A stretch of DNA of 64,000 nucleotides from CAVQBJ01 sp963724405. GTDB lineage: Bacteria; Actinomycetota; Thermoleophilia; Solirubrobacterales; Solirubrobacteraceae. The position numbers and the translations under genes are program-made. A model generated the notes under the pieces. That model worked only from the letters and a program-made list of their open reading frames with translations, was not told the origin of the DNA and did not search any database. The stretch lies in contig CAVRUQ010000006.1 in NCBI GenBank assembly GCA_963724405.1, positions 354,101-418,100 of the forward strand. Reading direction: 5' to 3'. This document shows, in pieces, positions 48,700 to 56,841 of the stretch (positions are counted from its first letter, which is position 1; each line of letters begins with the position of its first letter).

Positions 48700-50025
48700 G
48701 TGAGGGGCGAAGGCGCACGCGCGGCGCACACGCCCGTCCCGGGCGCCGACGAACAGGAGACTCCCGAGTCCGCTGCGACCCGGACCGACCCGACCACGGC
48801 CCAGGCGCCGGCGGCCGGCGAGCCGGCGCGCGCGGTCGCGGCGGACGACCCGGACGCGGCACTCCCGACCTCGGAGGAGGAGTGGATCACCGACGATCCG
48901 GGCGCCGACGCGGCCCCAGCGGTGCCGCGCACCGTGGTGCCGCGCTGGGTGCAGCTCGCTGTGCTCCCGGTCCTCCTGCTCTCGGTGTGGCTCCTCGTCA
49001 CGGTCGCCGGCAAGGTGCTGCTGCTGTTCGTGATCGCCGGCATCATCGCGCTCGTGCTCAACCCCGTCGTCGCGCTCGTGCACCGCGCGCACGTCCCCCG
49101 CGGCGTCGCCGTGCTCAGTGTGTACCTGCTCTTCTTCATGATCGTCGCCGGCATCGGGCTGCTGCTGGCGAACCCTATCTCCAACCAGGTGACCGCCTTC
49201 TCGCACAACCTGCCGAACATCGTCGACCACGCCAACCGGACGCTCGCCAACCTCCAGAAGACGCTCAACCGCAACGGCGTGCATGTGACGTTCATCAAGC
49301 AGGGCACGACGGCGCTGCAGACCCTGCAGGAGAAGGTGGGCAAGGCGGCCGGATCGCTCGTCTCCTTCGGCGGCGGACTGCTGACGAAGGTCGTCACGAC
49401 GGGCTTCGACATCGTGATCGTGTTCGTGCTGTCGATCTACATGCTCGTCTACGGCCCCGTCATCGGCGACCTCATGCGGCGGATCATGCCGCCGGGCGAC
49501 GGGACGGCGGCCGACGACTACCCGACGCTCATCCAGCAGTCCGTCTCCAGCTACGTGCGCGGGCAGTTCCTGTTCAGCGTCGTCATGGGCACGACGGCCG
49601 GCGTCGCTCTGTACGTGTTCGGCGTCCTCGGGATCTTCCCGCCCGGCAAGACGTACGCGGTCGCGTTCGGCGCCTTCTTCGGGGTGATGGAGTTCGTGCC
49701 CTACATCGGCCCGTTCCTCGGCGCCCTGCCGCCGATCCTCGTGGCCCTGTTCACCGACCCGATCACCGCGGTGTGGGTGGCGCTGCTCTTCCTCGGGCTG
49801 CAGCAGCTCGAGGGCCACATCGTCGCCCCCCAGATCTTCAGCCACTCGCTGCGCATCAACCCGCTGCTCGTCATCTTCGCGCTGCTGCTCGGCCAGCACA
49901 TCGACGGTATCCTCGGCGCGCTGATCGCGCTGCCCTGCATGGCGGTCATTCGCGAGACGGTCATCTACCTCAGTCGGCACCTGGCGCTGGAGCCCTGGGG
50001 AAAACGGCCGGGCCCCCTGCTGTGA
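48700..50025 (+). CDS. AI-2E family transporter (PerM-like)
   Basis: A protein of 441 residues with a GTG start. About 85 N-terminal residues are acidic and Pro/Ala-rich. Eight membrane segments follow: a cluster of three (about 90-170, 'AGKVLLLFVIAGIIALVLNP'), an extended helical loop (175-245), then five more with 'VSSYVRGQFLFSVVMGTTAG', 'FGVMEFVPYIGPFLGALPPI' and 'GHIVAPQIFSHSLRINPLLV' (family signatures). Members export small molecules such as AI-2 or act as Na+/H+ antiporters; the cargo here is unknown. The stop overlaps the GTG of the ABC ATPase gene. Confidence 0.92.
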   Translation: MRGEGARAAHTPVPGADEQETPESAATRTDPTTAQAPAAGEPARAVAADDPDAALPTSEEEWITDDPGADAAPAVPRTVVPRWVQLAVLPVLLLSVWLLVTVAGKVLLLFVIAGIIALVLNPVVALVHRAHVPRGVAVLSVYLLFFMIVAGIGLLLANPISNQVTAFSHNLPNIVDHANRTLANLQKTLNRNGVHVTFIKQGTTALQTLQEKVGKAAGSLVSFGGGLLTKVVTTGFDIVIVFVLSIYMLVYGPVIGDLMRRIMPPGDGTAADDYPTLIQQSVSSYVRGQFLFSVVMGTTAGVALYVFGVLGIFPPGKTYAVAFGAFFGVMEFVPYIGPFLGALPPILVALFTDPITAVWVALLFLGLQQLEGHIVAPQIFSHSLRINPLLVIFALLLGQHIDGILGALIALPCMAVIRETVIYLSRHLALEPWGKRPGPLL

Positions 50026-50801
50026 GCGAGACCGACCCGGCGATCTCGCCCGGCGCGCAGGCGCCGGGCCCGTCCCGGCCGGGTCTGGACGCGGCCGGGC
50101 CCGTCCTGCGCGCCGACGGGATCACCAAGCGCTACGGGACCCGGGAGGCGCTGCGCCGGCTGTCGCTCGAGCTGCACGCGGGCGAGCTGACCGCGCTCAT
50201 CGGCCCGAACGGCGCCGGCAAGACGACGCTCCTGTCGATCCTCGCCGGCGCGATCGGGGCGAGCGCGGGGACGGTCAGCCGACCGCCCCGCGAGGTCGGG
50301 TGGGTGCCGCAGCAGACGGCGCTCTACGGGCGTCTGACCGTGGCCGAGAACCTGCGCCTGTTTGCGCGCCTGGAGCGCGTCGCCGATCCCGAGGCCATGG
50401 TGGCGCGGATGCTCGAGCAGACCGACCTGGCCGAGCGTGCCGACGAAGAGCTCTCGCGCCTGTCGGGCGGCAACCGCCAGCGGGTGAACATCGCCATCGG
50501 GCTGATCGCCAACCCGCCGGTGCTCCTGCTCGACGAGCCCTCGGCCGCCCTGGACGCTCGCCAGCGCGGGCGGCTGTGGCAGTTCGTCGAGTCGCTCGTG
50601 CACGCCGGCACGAGCGTCGTGTTCTCGACGCACGAGGTGGACGAGGCGGAGCGCTACGCGGACCGCGTGCTCGTGCTCGGCGACGGGGAGCTGCTGTTCG
50701 ACGGGCCCGTGCCGGAGCTCGCGGCGCAGACGGCGCAGCCCGACGCCGATCGTGACCTCGAGGCGACGTTCGTCGCCTTCCTCGACGAGCACGGGCACTG
50801 A
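50022..50801 (+). CDS. ABC transporter ATP-binding protein
   Basis: A protein of 259 residues with a GTG start overlapping the upstream stop by 4 bp. An N-terminal Pro-rich piece of 30 residues precedes the ATPase. Walker A is 'ALIGPNGAGKTTLLSILAGA' (near 64), Q-loop 'VGWVPQQTALYGRLTVAENL', signature 'LSRLSGGNRQRVNIAIGLIA' (near 147), Walker B 'PPVLLLDEPSAALDARQRGR' and H-loop 'VVFSTHEVDEAERYADRVLV'. It belongs to the ABC-2 exporter type. The next gene, the permease, overlaps by one base, so the pair forms an exporter. Confidence 0.95.
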   Translation: MSETDPAISPGAQAPGPSRPGLDAAGPVLRADGITKRYGTREALRRLSLELHAGELTALIGPNGAGKTTLLSILAGAIGASAGTVSRPPREVGWVPQQTALYGRLTVAENLRLFARLERVADPEAMVARMLEQTDLAERADEELSRLSGGNRQRVNIAIGLIANPPVLLLDEPSAALDARQRGRLWQFVESLVHAGTSVVFSTHEVDEAERYADRVLVLGDGELLFDGPVPELAAQTAQPDADRDLEATFVAFLDEHGH

Positions 50802-52141
50802 TGCGCTCGGTGCGCTGGCTGTTGCTGAAGGACGTGCAGATCCTGCGCCGCTCGCCGCTGCTCGTCGGGCTGCTCGTCGTCTACCCGGTGGTCATCGCCC
50901 TGCTCATCGGCCTCGCGCTCTCGCGCGGCCCGGCCAAGCCGCGGGTGGCGATCGCCAACCTCGTCCCCGCGGGCCAGACGATCGACGTCGGCGGGCGGCA
51001 GATCAACATCGACGACTACGCGTCGCAGCTGTACCAGAACATCGTGCCGGTCCCGGTCGCGACGCGCGAGCAGGCGATCGCCAAGGTCCGCTCCGGAGAC
51101 GCGATCGCCGGCCTCGTCATCCCGGCCGACATCGTCCAGCGGCTCTCCTCGGGCCTGCAGCAGGCCGACGTCGAGGTCATCTACAACGGCGACGCGCTCA
51201 CCGCCTCGTACGTGCGCTCGACGATCAACAGCGCGCTCGGCCAGGCCAACGCCGCCCTCTCGAGTCAGCTCGAGCGGGTCGCCGCCCAGTACATCGACCT
51301 GCTGCTGAGCGGCGGGCAGCTGCAGGCCTTCGGCAACAACATCTCGATCCTCGGCCTGCAACACGCGAAGGCGATTCTCGACGGCGTGCTCGCCCGGACC
51401 GGAGCGCCGGCCGACCGCGCCGCGCTCGGCCAGGTCGACCAGTTCGCGACCCTCGCCGTCTCGAATCTCGGCCTGAGCAAGGACGTGCTCGCGAGCGTCG
51501 GGCAGCCGGTCGTCCTGCACGAGACCTCGCTCGCCGGTCGCCGAACCCCGCTCGACACGTTCGCCGTTGCGGTGGCGGTGAGCGTCTCGCTGATGTTCGT
51601 CTGCGTGCTGCTCGCCGCGGGCTCGCTTGCGCTCGAGCGCGAGGAGAACACCTTTCCCCGCCTCGTGCGCGGGCTCGTCTCGTCCGAGGCGCTCATCTCG
51701 GAGAAGGTCCTGCTCGCCGCGGTCTGCGCCTGGGCGGTGAGCGTCGTCATGCTCTTCGGGATCGGCGCGTTCGTCGGACTGGACTACAGCCGGGTCGGGC
51801 AGTGGCTCGTCGGCCTGGCCGCGGGCGCGTTCGCGTTCGGCGCCCTCGGCGTCGCGATCGGCGCGGTCGCGCGCGAGGTCCGCGCCGCCTCGCTGCTGGC
51901 GATCCTGCTGTCGCTCCCGCTTGCCTTCCTCGCCCTCGTGCCCAGCGGCGCGGTCGCGACCGGCCTGTACGACGTCATCCGCGTCGTGTGCGCGATCTTC
52001 CCGTTCAAGGCGACGCTGCAGGCGATGGACGCGGCGATCAACGGCAGCTCCCCTTCGCTCGGCACCTCGCTCGTGCACCTGCTCATCGTCGGAGTCGCCT
52101 TCGCCGTGCTCGCGCGGGTGGCGCTGCGCCGGTTCGCGTAG
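50801..52141 (+). CDS. ABC-2 type transporter permease
   Basis: A protein of 446 residues. An N-terminal membrane helix (about 21-42, 'LLVGLLVVYPVVIALLIGLA') is followed by an external domain of about 220 residues ('GDAIAGLVIPADIVQRLSSG', 'EVIYNGDALTASYVRSTINS'). Five to six C-terminal helices (260-440) then include 'REENTFPRLVRGLVSSEALI', the ABC-2 signature. This is the YhgE/DrrB-like exporter fold. The substrate may be a lipid, polyketide or drug. It starts one base into the ATPase stop. Confidence 0.93.
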   Translation: MRSVRWLLLKDVQILRRSPLLVGLLVVYPVVIALLIGLALSRGPAKPRVAIANLVPAGQTIDVGGRQINIDDYASQLYQNIVPVPVATREQAIAKVRSGDAIAGLVIPADIVQRLSSGLQQADVEVIYNGDALTASYVRSTINSALGQANAALSSQLERVAAQYIDLLLSGGQLQAFGNNISILGLQHAKAILDGVLARTGAPADRAALGQVDQFATLAVSNLGLSKDVLASVGQPVVLHETSLAGRRTPLDTFAVAVAVSVSLMFVCVLLAAGSLALEREENTFPRLVRGLVSSEALISEKVLLAAVCAWAVSVVMLFGIGAFVGLDYSRVGQWLVGLAAGAFAFGALGVAIGAVAREVRAASLLAILLSLPLAFLALVPSGAVATGLYDVIRVVCAIFPFKATLQAMDAAINGSSPSLGTSLVHLLIVGVAFAVLARVALRRFA

Positions 52142-52171
52142 GCGCCGTTTTGGCGCTCGGCGCGGCGCGAG

Positions 52172-52177
52172 TATCCT
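52172..52177 (+). promoter_or_regulatory. -10-like box with leaderless spacing for hemB
   Basis: TATCCT is 8 nt before the hemB ATG, and no Shine-Dalgarno lies between. It would start the heme/cytochrome operon. No convincing -35 was found. Confidence 0.5.
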
Positions 52178-52185
52178 CAACGGCG

Positions 52186-53160
52186 ATGGCCTATCCCCAG
52201 ACGCGGATGCGCCGATTGCGTCAGCGCATGCCGCTGCGCGACCTCGTGCGCGAGACCGAGCTGAGCGCGTCGCGCTTCGTTGCTCCCTTGTTCATCACCC
52301 TCGGACCCGAGGCCCGGGAGCCGATCGGGTCGATGCCGGGCGTGGAACGAATGTCCATCGGCGCCGCCGTGCAGGAGGCGGGCGAGCTGGCCGCGCTCGG
52401 CGTGCCCGCGGTGCTCCTGTTCGGCCTGCCCGATCACAAGGACGAGGAGGGCTCGGGCGCGTGGGACGACGAGGGTGTCGTGCAGCTGGCGACGCGCGCG
52501 ATCAAGGAGGCCCACCCGCAGCTGCTCGTGATCACCGACGTGTGCCTGTGCGAGTACACCAGCCACGGCCACTGCGGCGTGCTGCGCGACGACGGCATCG
52601 TCGACAACGACGCCTCGGTCGCGCTCATCGCTCGCACGGCCGTCAGCCAGGCGCGGGCGGGCGCCGACATCGTCGCCCCGAGCGACATGATGGATGGCCG
52701 CGTCGGGGCGCTGCGCGCGGCGCTCGACGTCGAGGGTCTCACCGACACACCGATCCTCGCCTACTCGGCCAAGTTCGCGTCGGCGTTCTACGGCCCGTTC
52801 CGCGAGGCCGCGGACTCGACGCCGGCGTTCGGGGATCGGCGCTCCTACCAGATGGATCCGGGCAACGCGCGCGAGGCGCTGCGCGAGACGCTGCTCGACA
52901 TCGACGAGGGGGCCGACATGGTGATGGTCAAGCCGGCCCTCGCCTATCTCGACGTGCTCGCCCGCGTGCGCGAGCACACGCAGGTGCCGGTCGCCGCCTA
53001 CAACGTCAGCGGGGAGTACTCGATGGTCAAGGCCGCGGCCGCGGCCGGATACCTCGACGAGCGCGCGGCGGCGCTCGAGATGCTCACGGCGATCCGCCGG
53101 GCGGGGGCGGACATCATCATCACCTACTACGCCAAGGAGGCCGCGGCATGGCTTCAGTGA
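52186..53160 (+). CDS. hemB: Delta-aminolevulinic acid dehydratase (porphobilinogen synthase)
   Basis: A protein of 324 residues. 'MPLRDLVRETELSASRFVAP' is the N-terminal arm. 'VITDVCLCEYTSHGHCGVLR' (near 116) holds three Cys of the zinc-type active site. 'APSDMMDGRVGALRAAL', the Schiff-base Lys pair 'ILAYSAKFASAFYGPFREA' and 'ADMVMVKPALAYLDVL', and 'VAAYNVSGEYSMVKAAA' are all present. The enzyme condenses two 5-aminolevulinates to porphobilinogen. It is Zn-dependent by its Cys set. The next gene overlaps by 13 bp. It heads a block with hemL and respiratory genes. Confidence 0.97.
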   Translation: MAYPQTRMRRLRQRMPLRDLVRETELSASRFVAPLFITLGPEAREPIGSMPGVERMSIGAAVQEAGELAALGVPAVLLFGLPDHKDEEGSGAWDDEGVVQLATRAIKEAHPQLLVITDVCLCEYTSHGHCGVLRDDGIVDNDASVALIARTAVSQARAGADIVAPSDMMDGRVGALRAALDVEGLTDTPILAYSAKFASAFYGPFREAADSTPAFGDRRSYQMDPGNAREALRETLLDIDEGADMVMVKPALAYLDVLARVREHTQVPVAAYNVSGEYSMVKAAAAAGYLDERAAALEMLTAIRRAGADIIITYYAKEAAAWLQ

Positions 53161-54230
53161 CGCCCGGCGCCGTTCCCAAGCTGCGCAGTCGCAAGCACGG
53201 AGCGGCTGTCCCGCTCGACGAGCTCGACCGGAAGCTGCTGAACCTCATGCAGGGCAGCTTCCCGCTCGCCCCGCGCCCGTACGCCGCGGTCGCCCGCGAG
53301 GCCGGTATGACCGAGGACCAGGTCCTCGCGCGCGTCCAGCAGCTGCTCGACGACCGCATCATCCGTCAGGTCACGCCGATCTACGACACGCGCGCGCTCG
53401 GGTACGGCTCGATGCTCGTCGCCGCCAAGGTGGACGCCGAGAACCCGTGGGTGCCGGCCAAGATCATCAACGCCCACCCCGGCGTCTCGCACAACTACCT
53501 GCGCAATCACGAGTTCAACATGTGGTTCACGATCGCCGTCGAGCGCGACTCGGAGCTCGGGCTCGACGGCACGCTCGACGTGCTCCAGCGGCTGACCGGC
53601 GCCGAGTCGATCCGCCAGCTGCCGACGCTGCAGCTGTTCAAGATCCGCATGGACCTCGAGATGGAGGGCGACACGAAGGCGCTCGCCAGCGCGGGCGTGG
53701 CCGAGGCGCCGGCCGACCTGTCCGAGGTTCCCTACGGCGATCTCGACGTGGCCGTCATCCGCGCCACGCAGGGGGACCTGCCGGTCGTGCCCGAGCCCTA
53801 CGCGCCCGCCGCGGACGAGCTCGGTCTCGACGTCGAGCGCCTGCTCGAGCACATGGCCGGGATGCGCGAGCGCGGGCTGCTGCGGCGCGTGGCCGCGATC
53901 CTCTACCACCGCCGCGCGGGCTTCTCGGCGAACGGGATGGGGGTGTGGAAGGTGCCGGCGGCCGACATCGACGAGGTCGGGCCGCTGATGGCGTCCTTCC
54001 GGGGCATCTCGCATTGCTATCAGCGCCCCACCTACGCGGACTGGCCCTACTCGGTGTTCACGATGGCCCACGGGCGCTCGAAGGAGGAATGCGACGCGGT
54101 GCTCGATGCGATCGCTCTGCAGACCGGCATCACCGAGCGGGCGACGCTGTACTCCTCGACGGAGTTCAAGAAGGTGCGCCTCCTCTACTTCACGGAGGAC
54201 TTCAAGCGCTGGGAAGCCGAGAACGCATGA
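53148..54230 (+). CDS. Two-domain siroheme decarboxylase-like (AhbA/AhbB, NirD/L) Lrp/AsnC-fold protein
   Basis: A protein of 360 residues with an ATG after AAGGAGG. Two similar halves are seen. Half 1 (about 20-185) has 'LDELDRKLLNLMQGSFPLAP', 'RIIRQVTPIYDTRALGYGSM' and 'GVSHNYLRNHEFNMWFTIAV'. Half 2 (about 200-355) has 'DLDVAVIRATQGDLPVVPEP', 'RGLLRRVAAILYHRRAGFSA' and 'ISHCYQRPTYADWPYSVFTM'. 'HNYxRxHEFNxWFT' and 'HCYxRPxxxDWPYxxFxMxHG' are the signatures of siroheme decarboxylase subunits, which form 12,18-didecarboxysiroheme for heme d1 or the alternative heme pathway. The halves are usually separate AhbA and AhbB. It lies between hemB and hemL, so a tetrapyrrole role is strongly suggested. 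Confidence 0.9.
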   Translation: MASVTPGAVPKLRSRKHGAAVPLDELDRKLLNLMQGSFPLAPRPYAAVAREAGMTEDQVLARVQQLLDDRIIRQVTPIYDTRALGYGSMLVAAKVDAENPWVPAKIINAHPGVSHNYLRNHEFNMWFTIAVERDSELGLDGTLDVLQRLTGAESIRQLPTLQLFKIRMDLEMEGDTKALASAGVAEAPADLSEVPYGDLDVAVIRATQGDLPVVPEPYAPAADELGLDVERLLEHMAGMRERGLLRRVAAILYHRRAGFSANGMGVWKVPAADIDEVGPLMASFRGISHCYQRPTYADWPYSVFTMAHGRSKEECDAVLDAIALQTGITERATLYSSTEFKKVRLLYFTEDFKRWEAENA

Positions 54231-54246
54231 GCCGCGCAGCCGCGCT

Positions 54247-55557
54247 GTGAGCGTGACCGCCTCGCTCACCGACACGCGTTCGGCCGAGGACTACCGCGAG
54301 GCCCTGTCCGTCCTGCCCGGCGGGGTCAACTCGCCGGTGCGGGCGATGACCGCGATCGGGCGCACGCCGATCTTCGTCGACCGGGCGAGCGGCGCCGAGC
54401 TGTACGACGTCGACGGCAATCGCTACGTCGACTACGTGTGCTCGTGGGGTCCGCTCATCCTCGGGCACGCCCATCCCGACGTCGTCGCCGCCGTCGTCGC
54501 CGCCGCCGAGCGCGGGATGGGCTACGGCGCGCCGACGCCGGGCGAGACCACGCTCGCACTCGAGGTGGCCTCCCGGATGCCGGCGGTGGAGATGGTGCGC
54601 ATGACCTCCTCGGGGACGGAGGCGACGATGACGGCGCTGCGCCTCGCACGCGCCGCGACCGGGCGCACGCGCGTGCTCAAGTTCGCCGGGGCCTATCACG
54701 GGCACGTCGACGGACTGCTCGCGCAGGCCGGCTCCGGGCTGGCCACCCAGGCGATCCCCTCGAGCCCGGGCGTGCCGCCCGCCACGACGGCGGAGACGGT
54801 GATCGTGCCCTGGAACGACCCCGACGCGCTCGTCGCCGCGACCGAGGGGCTCCAGCTGGCCGCGATCATCGCGGAGCCGCTGCCGGCCAACATGGGGCTC
54901 GTGCCCCCGCAGGAGGGCTTTCTGGGGCTCCTGCGCGCGCAGGCCGATGCGACCGGCGCGCTGCTCATCTTCGACGAGGTGATCTCGGGCTTCCGCGTCG
55001 CCCGCGGCGGCGCCCAGGAGCTGTCCGGCGTGCTGCCCGACCTCGTCGTCATGGGCAAGGTGATCGGCGGCGGCCTGCCCGCCGGCGCCGTCGGCGGCCC
55101 GCACGCGCTCATGGAGATGCTCGCGCCGGCCGGCGACGTCTACCAGGCCGGGACCCTGTCGGGCAACCCGATCGCCGTCGCCGCCGGGCTGGCCACGCTG
55201 CACCACCTCGACGAGCGGGCCTACTCGCGGCTGGCCGCGATCACGACCGAGCTCGCCGACGGCCTGCGCGAGGCGGCCGGCGATCGTCCGATCACGATCG
55301 CGAGCGCCCCCGGTCTGCTGACGGTGTTCTTCGCCGCGCATCCGGTGCGCAGCCTGGCCGACGCGCAGGCCTGCGACCTGGACGGATACGGCGCCTGGTG
55401 CCGCGCCCTGCTCGCCCGCGGCGTGTACCCGCCGCCGTCGCAGTTCGAGGCCTGGTTCCCGTCGCTCGCGCACACCTCCGAGCACGTCGAGCTGACGGTC
55501 GCGGCGGCCCGGGCGGCGTTCGCGGAGATCGACGGCGACGAGCCGGCCGGCGGATGA
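54247..55557 (+). CDS. hemL: Glutamate-1-semialdehyde 2,1-aminomutase
   Basis: A protein of 436 residues with a GTG start, 17 bp after the upstream stop. 'LPGGVNSPVRAMTAIGRTPI' is the N-terminal HemL signature, 'RMTSSGTEATMTALRLARAA' binds phosphate, and 'KFAGAYHGHVDGLLAQAGSG' is typical. 'LLIFDEVISGFRVARGGAQE' (Asp) and 'VVMGKVIGGGLPAGAVGG' (PLP Lys near 264) follow. The enzyme makes 5-aminolevulinate from glutamate semialdehyde, the first committed step of the C5 route. Its product feeds HemB two genes upstream. The stop overlaps the next ATG (ATGA). Confidence 0.96.
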   Translation: MSVTASLTDTRSAEDYREALSVLPGGVNSPVRAMTAIGRTPIFVDRASGAELYDVDGNRYVDYVCSWGPLILGHAHPDVVAAVVAAAERGMGYGAPTPGETTLALEVASRMPAVEMVRMTSSGTEATMTALRLARAATGRTRVLKFAGAYHGHVDGLLAQAGSGLATQAIPSSPGVPPATTAETVIVPWNDPDALVAATEGLQLAAIIAEPLPANMGLVPPQEGFLGLLRAQADATGALLIFDEVISGFRVARGGAQELSGVLPDLVVMGKVIGGGLPAGAVGGPHALMEMLAPAGDVYQAGTLSGNPIAVAAGLATLHHLDERAYSRLAAITTELADGLREAAGDRPITIASAPGLLTVFFAAHPVRSLADAQACDLDGYGAWCRALLARGVYPPPSQFEAWFPSLAHTSEHVELTVAAARAAFAEIDGDEPAGG

Positions 55558-56051
55558 GCGCCCTCGCCGAGCTGGCGGACCTGTTGCGCGACGAGGGGGG
55601 CCTCGTCGGCGCGGTCGTCGTCGCCTCCGAGCCCGACGGCGACTTCAGCCCGGCCTCGATCGTGGCCGACGGGCCGCGCACCCGCTCGCGCGCGCCGGCC
55701 TACGCGCTCGTCGTCGAGGCGGTGTACGAGGGCTACCTGCTGCACTACGGCGGCGCCCGCGTCGTGCGCACGCACGACGCCGATCTGGCGCTGCTCGCCG
55801 GCGATCAGCTCTACGCGCTCGGACTGGCGCGGCTCGTCGCGCTCGGCGACCTCGACGGGGTGCGGGAGCTCGCCGACGTCATCAGCCTCACCGCGCTGGC
55901 CCAGGCGAGCGGCGACGCGACGCTCGCCGCGGCGGTCTGGCGGGCCGGCGCCCGCGCGATCGGGTGGGGGGGCAGTCCCGAGCACGAGCGGGCGAAGGAC
56001 CTCGTCCGGCGGGGCGCGCCGGAGGCCGCGGCCGCGCTCGCGGCGGCCTGA
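55554..56051 (+). CDS. Small helical protein resembling a degenerate prenyl-synthase half
   Basis: A protein of 165 residues, start overlapping the hemL stop by 4 bp. It is all-helical with no membrane span. 'YALVVEAVYEGYLLHYGGAR', 'DADLALLAGDQLYALGLARL' and 'VALGDLDGVRELADVISLTA' resemble the helix pair of trans-prenyl synthases ('GDxLxAxxxxxLxxxGD...xLAxxI') but lack any DDxxD. Such catalytically inactive small subunits partner large subunits in some heptaprenyl synthases. A full polyprenyl diphosphate synthase lies at 59126 in the same block. This comparison is inference; the protein could also be unrelated. Confidence 0.65.
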   Translation: MSALAELADLLRDEGGLVGAVVVASEPDGDFSPASIVADGPRTRSRAPAYALVVEAVYEGYLLHYGGARVVRTHDADLALLAGDQLYALGLARLVALGDLDGVRELADVISLTALAQASGDATLAAAVWRAGARAIGWGGSPEHERAKDLVRRGAPEAAAALAAA

Positions 56052-56123
56052 AGCGGACCGGCCGGGCCGCCCACGATCCGGGGTCGTTATTGTTTGCGGC
56101 CTTGATGGCCCGCTCACGACGCG

Positions 56124-56828
56124 GTGCCGCGGAAGCTCCCCACGCCGAAGCAGGAAGCCCGAGTGCCCACCAAGCGCGACGAAGTCAAGTCCAAGTACAC
56201 GGTCGACCGCCAGATCCCCGGCGCGTTCGAGGGCGAGACGGTCACCCGGAGGCGGCTGATGACCGGGGCGGCCAACGGCGCCGGCATCATCGCCACCACC
56301 GCGATCATCCTCCCGTCGCTCGGCTTCGCCATCGGCCCGATCTTCAAGGAGGTCGAGGTGCCGTGGCAGACGGTCGGCGTGCTCTCCGACTTCACGCCGA
56401 CCAACTACGTCCCGATGGTCATCACCGCCGTGCCCGGCATCGGCGAGGCGGGCAACACGACCGTCTACATGCGCCTGCGCAACGCGCAGCTGGACACCGA
56501 CGCGGCCGACAAGGACACGCAGGTGGTCGCGGTCTCCAGCCGCTGCGCGCACCTCGGCTGCCCGGTGCGCTGGGTGAGCGCGGCCGAGCGCTTCATCTGC
56601 CCGTGCCACGGCGGCGTGTACAACCTGCTCGGCGTGCCCGTCGGGGGTCCGCCGGTGCGCCCGCTCGACCGCTTCGAAACGCGCGTCGTCAGCGGCGACC
56701 AGGTGCAGGTCGGGCCGCGCTTCAGCGTCAACAGCGAGCTGAGGCGCTTCAGCCCGCGCGACCCGGGTGAGCCGATCGACGGCCTCGGCCAGTACCTCTA
56801 CCCGTCTCGTCCCTCCGTCCGCAAGTAG
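56124..56828 (+). CDS. qcrA: Rieske iron-sulfur protein of the quinol oxidoreductase
   Basis: A protein of 234 residues (GTG start; the N terminus is uncertain). 'TVTRRRLMTGAANGAGIIAT' has a twin-arginine and leads into one membrane segment (about 50-73), the expected Tat-type anchor. The cluster-binding loops are 'SRCAHLGCPVRW' (near 142) and 'ICPCHGGVYNLLG' (near 162), with both Cys-His pairs present. The protein passes electrons from menaquinol to the cytochrome c part of the complex. The next gene (cytochrome b) is 13 bp away. A TATTGT box lies near 56089. Confidence 0.94.
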   Translation: MPRKLPTPKQEARVPTKRDEVKSKYTVDRQIPGAFEGETVTRRRLMTGAANGAGIIATTAIILPSLGFAIGPIFKEVEVPWQTVGVLSDFTPTNYVPMVITAVPGIGEAGNTTVYMRLRNAQLDTDAADKDTQVVAVSSRCAHLGCPVRWVSAAERFICPCHGGVYNLLGVPVGGPPVRPLDRFETRVVSGDQVQVGPRFSVNSELRRFSPRDPGEPIDGLGQYLYPSRPSVRK

Positions 56829-56841
56829 CCGGGGATCAGCC

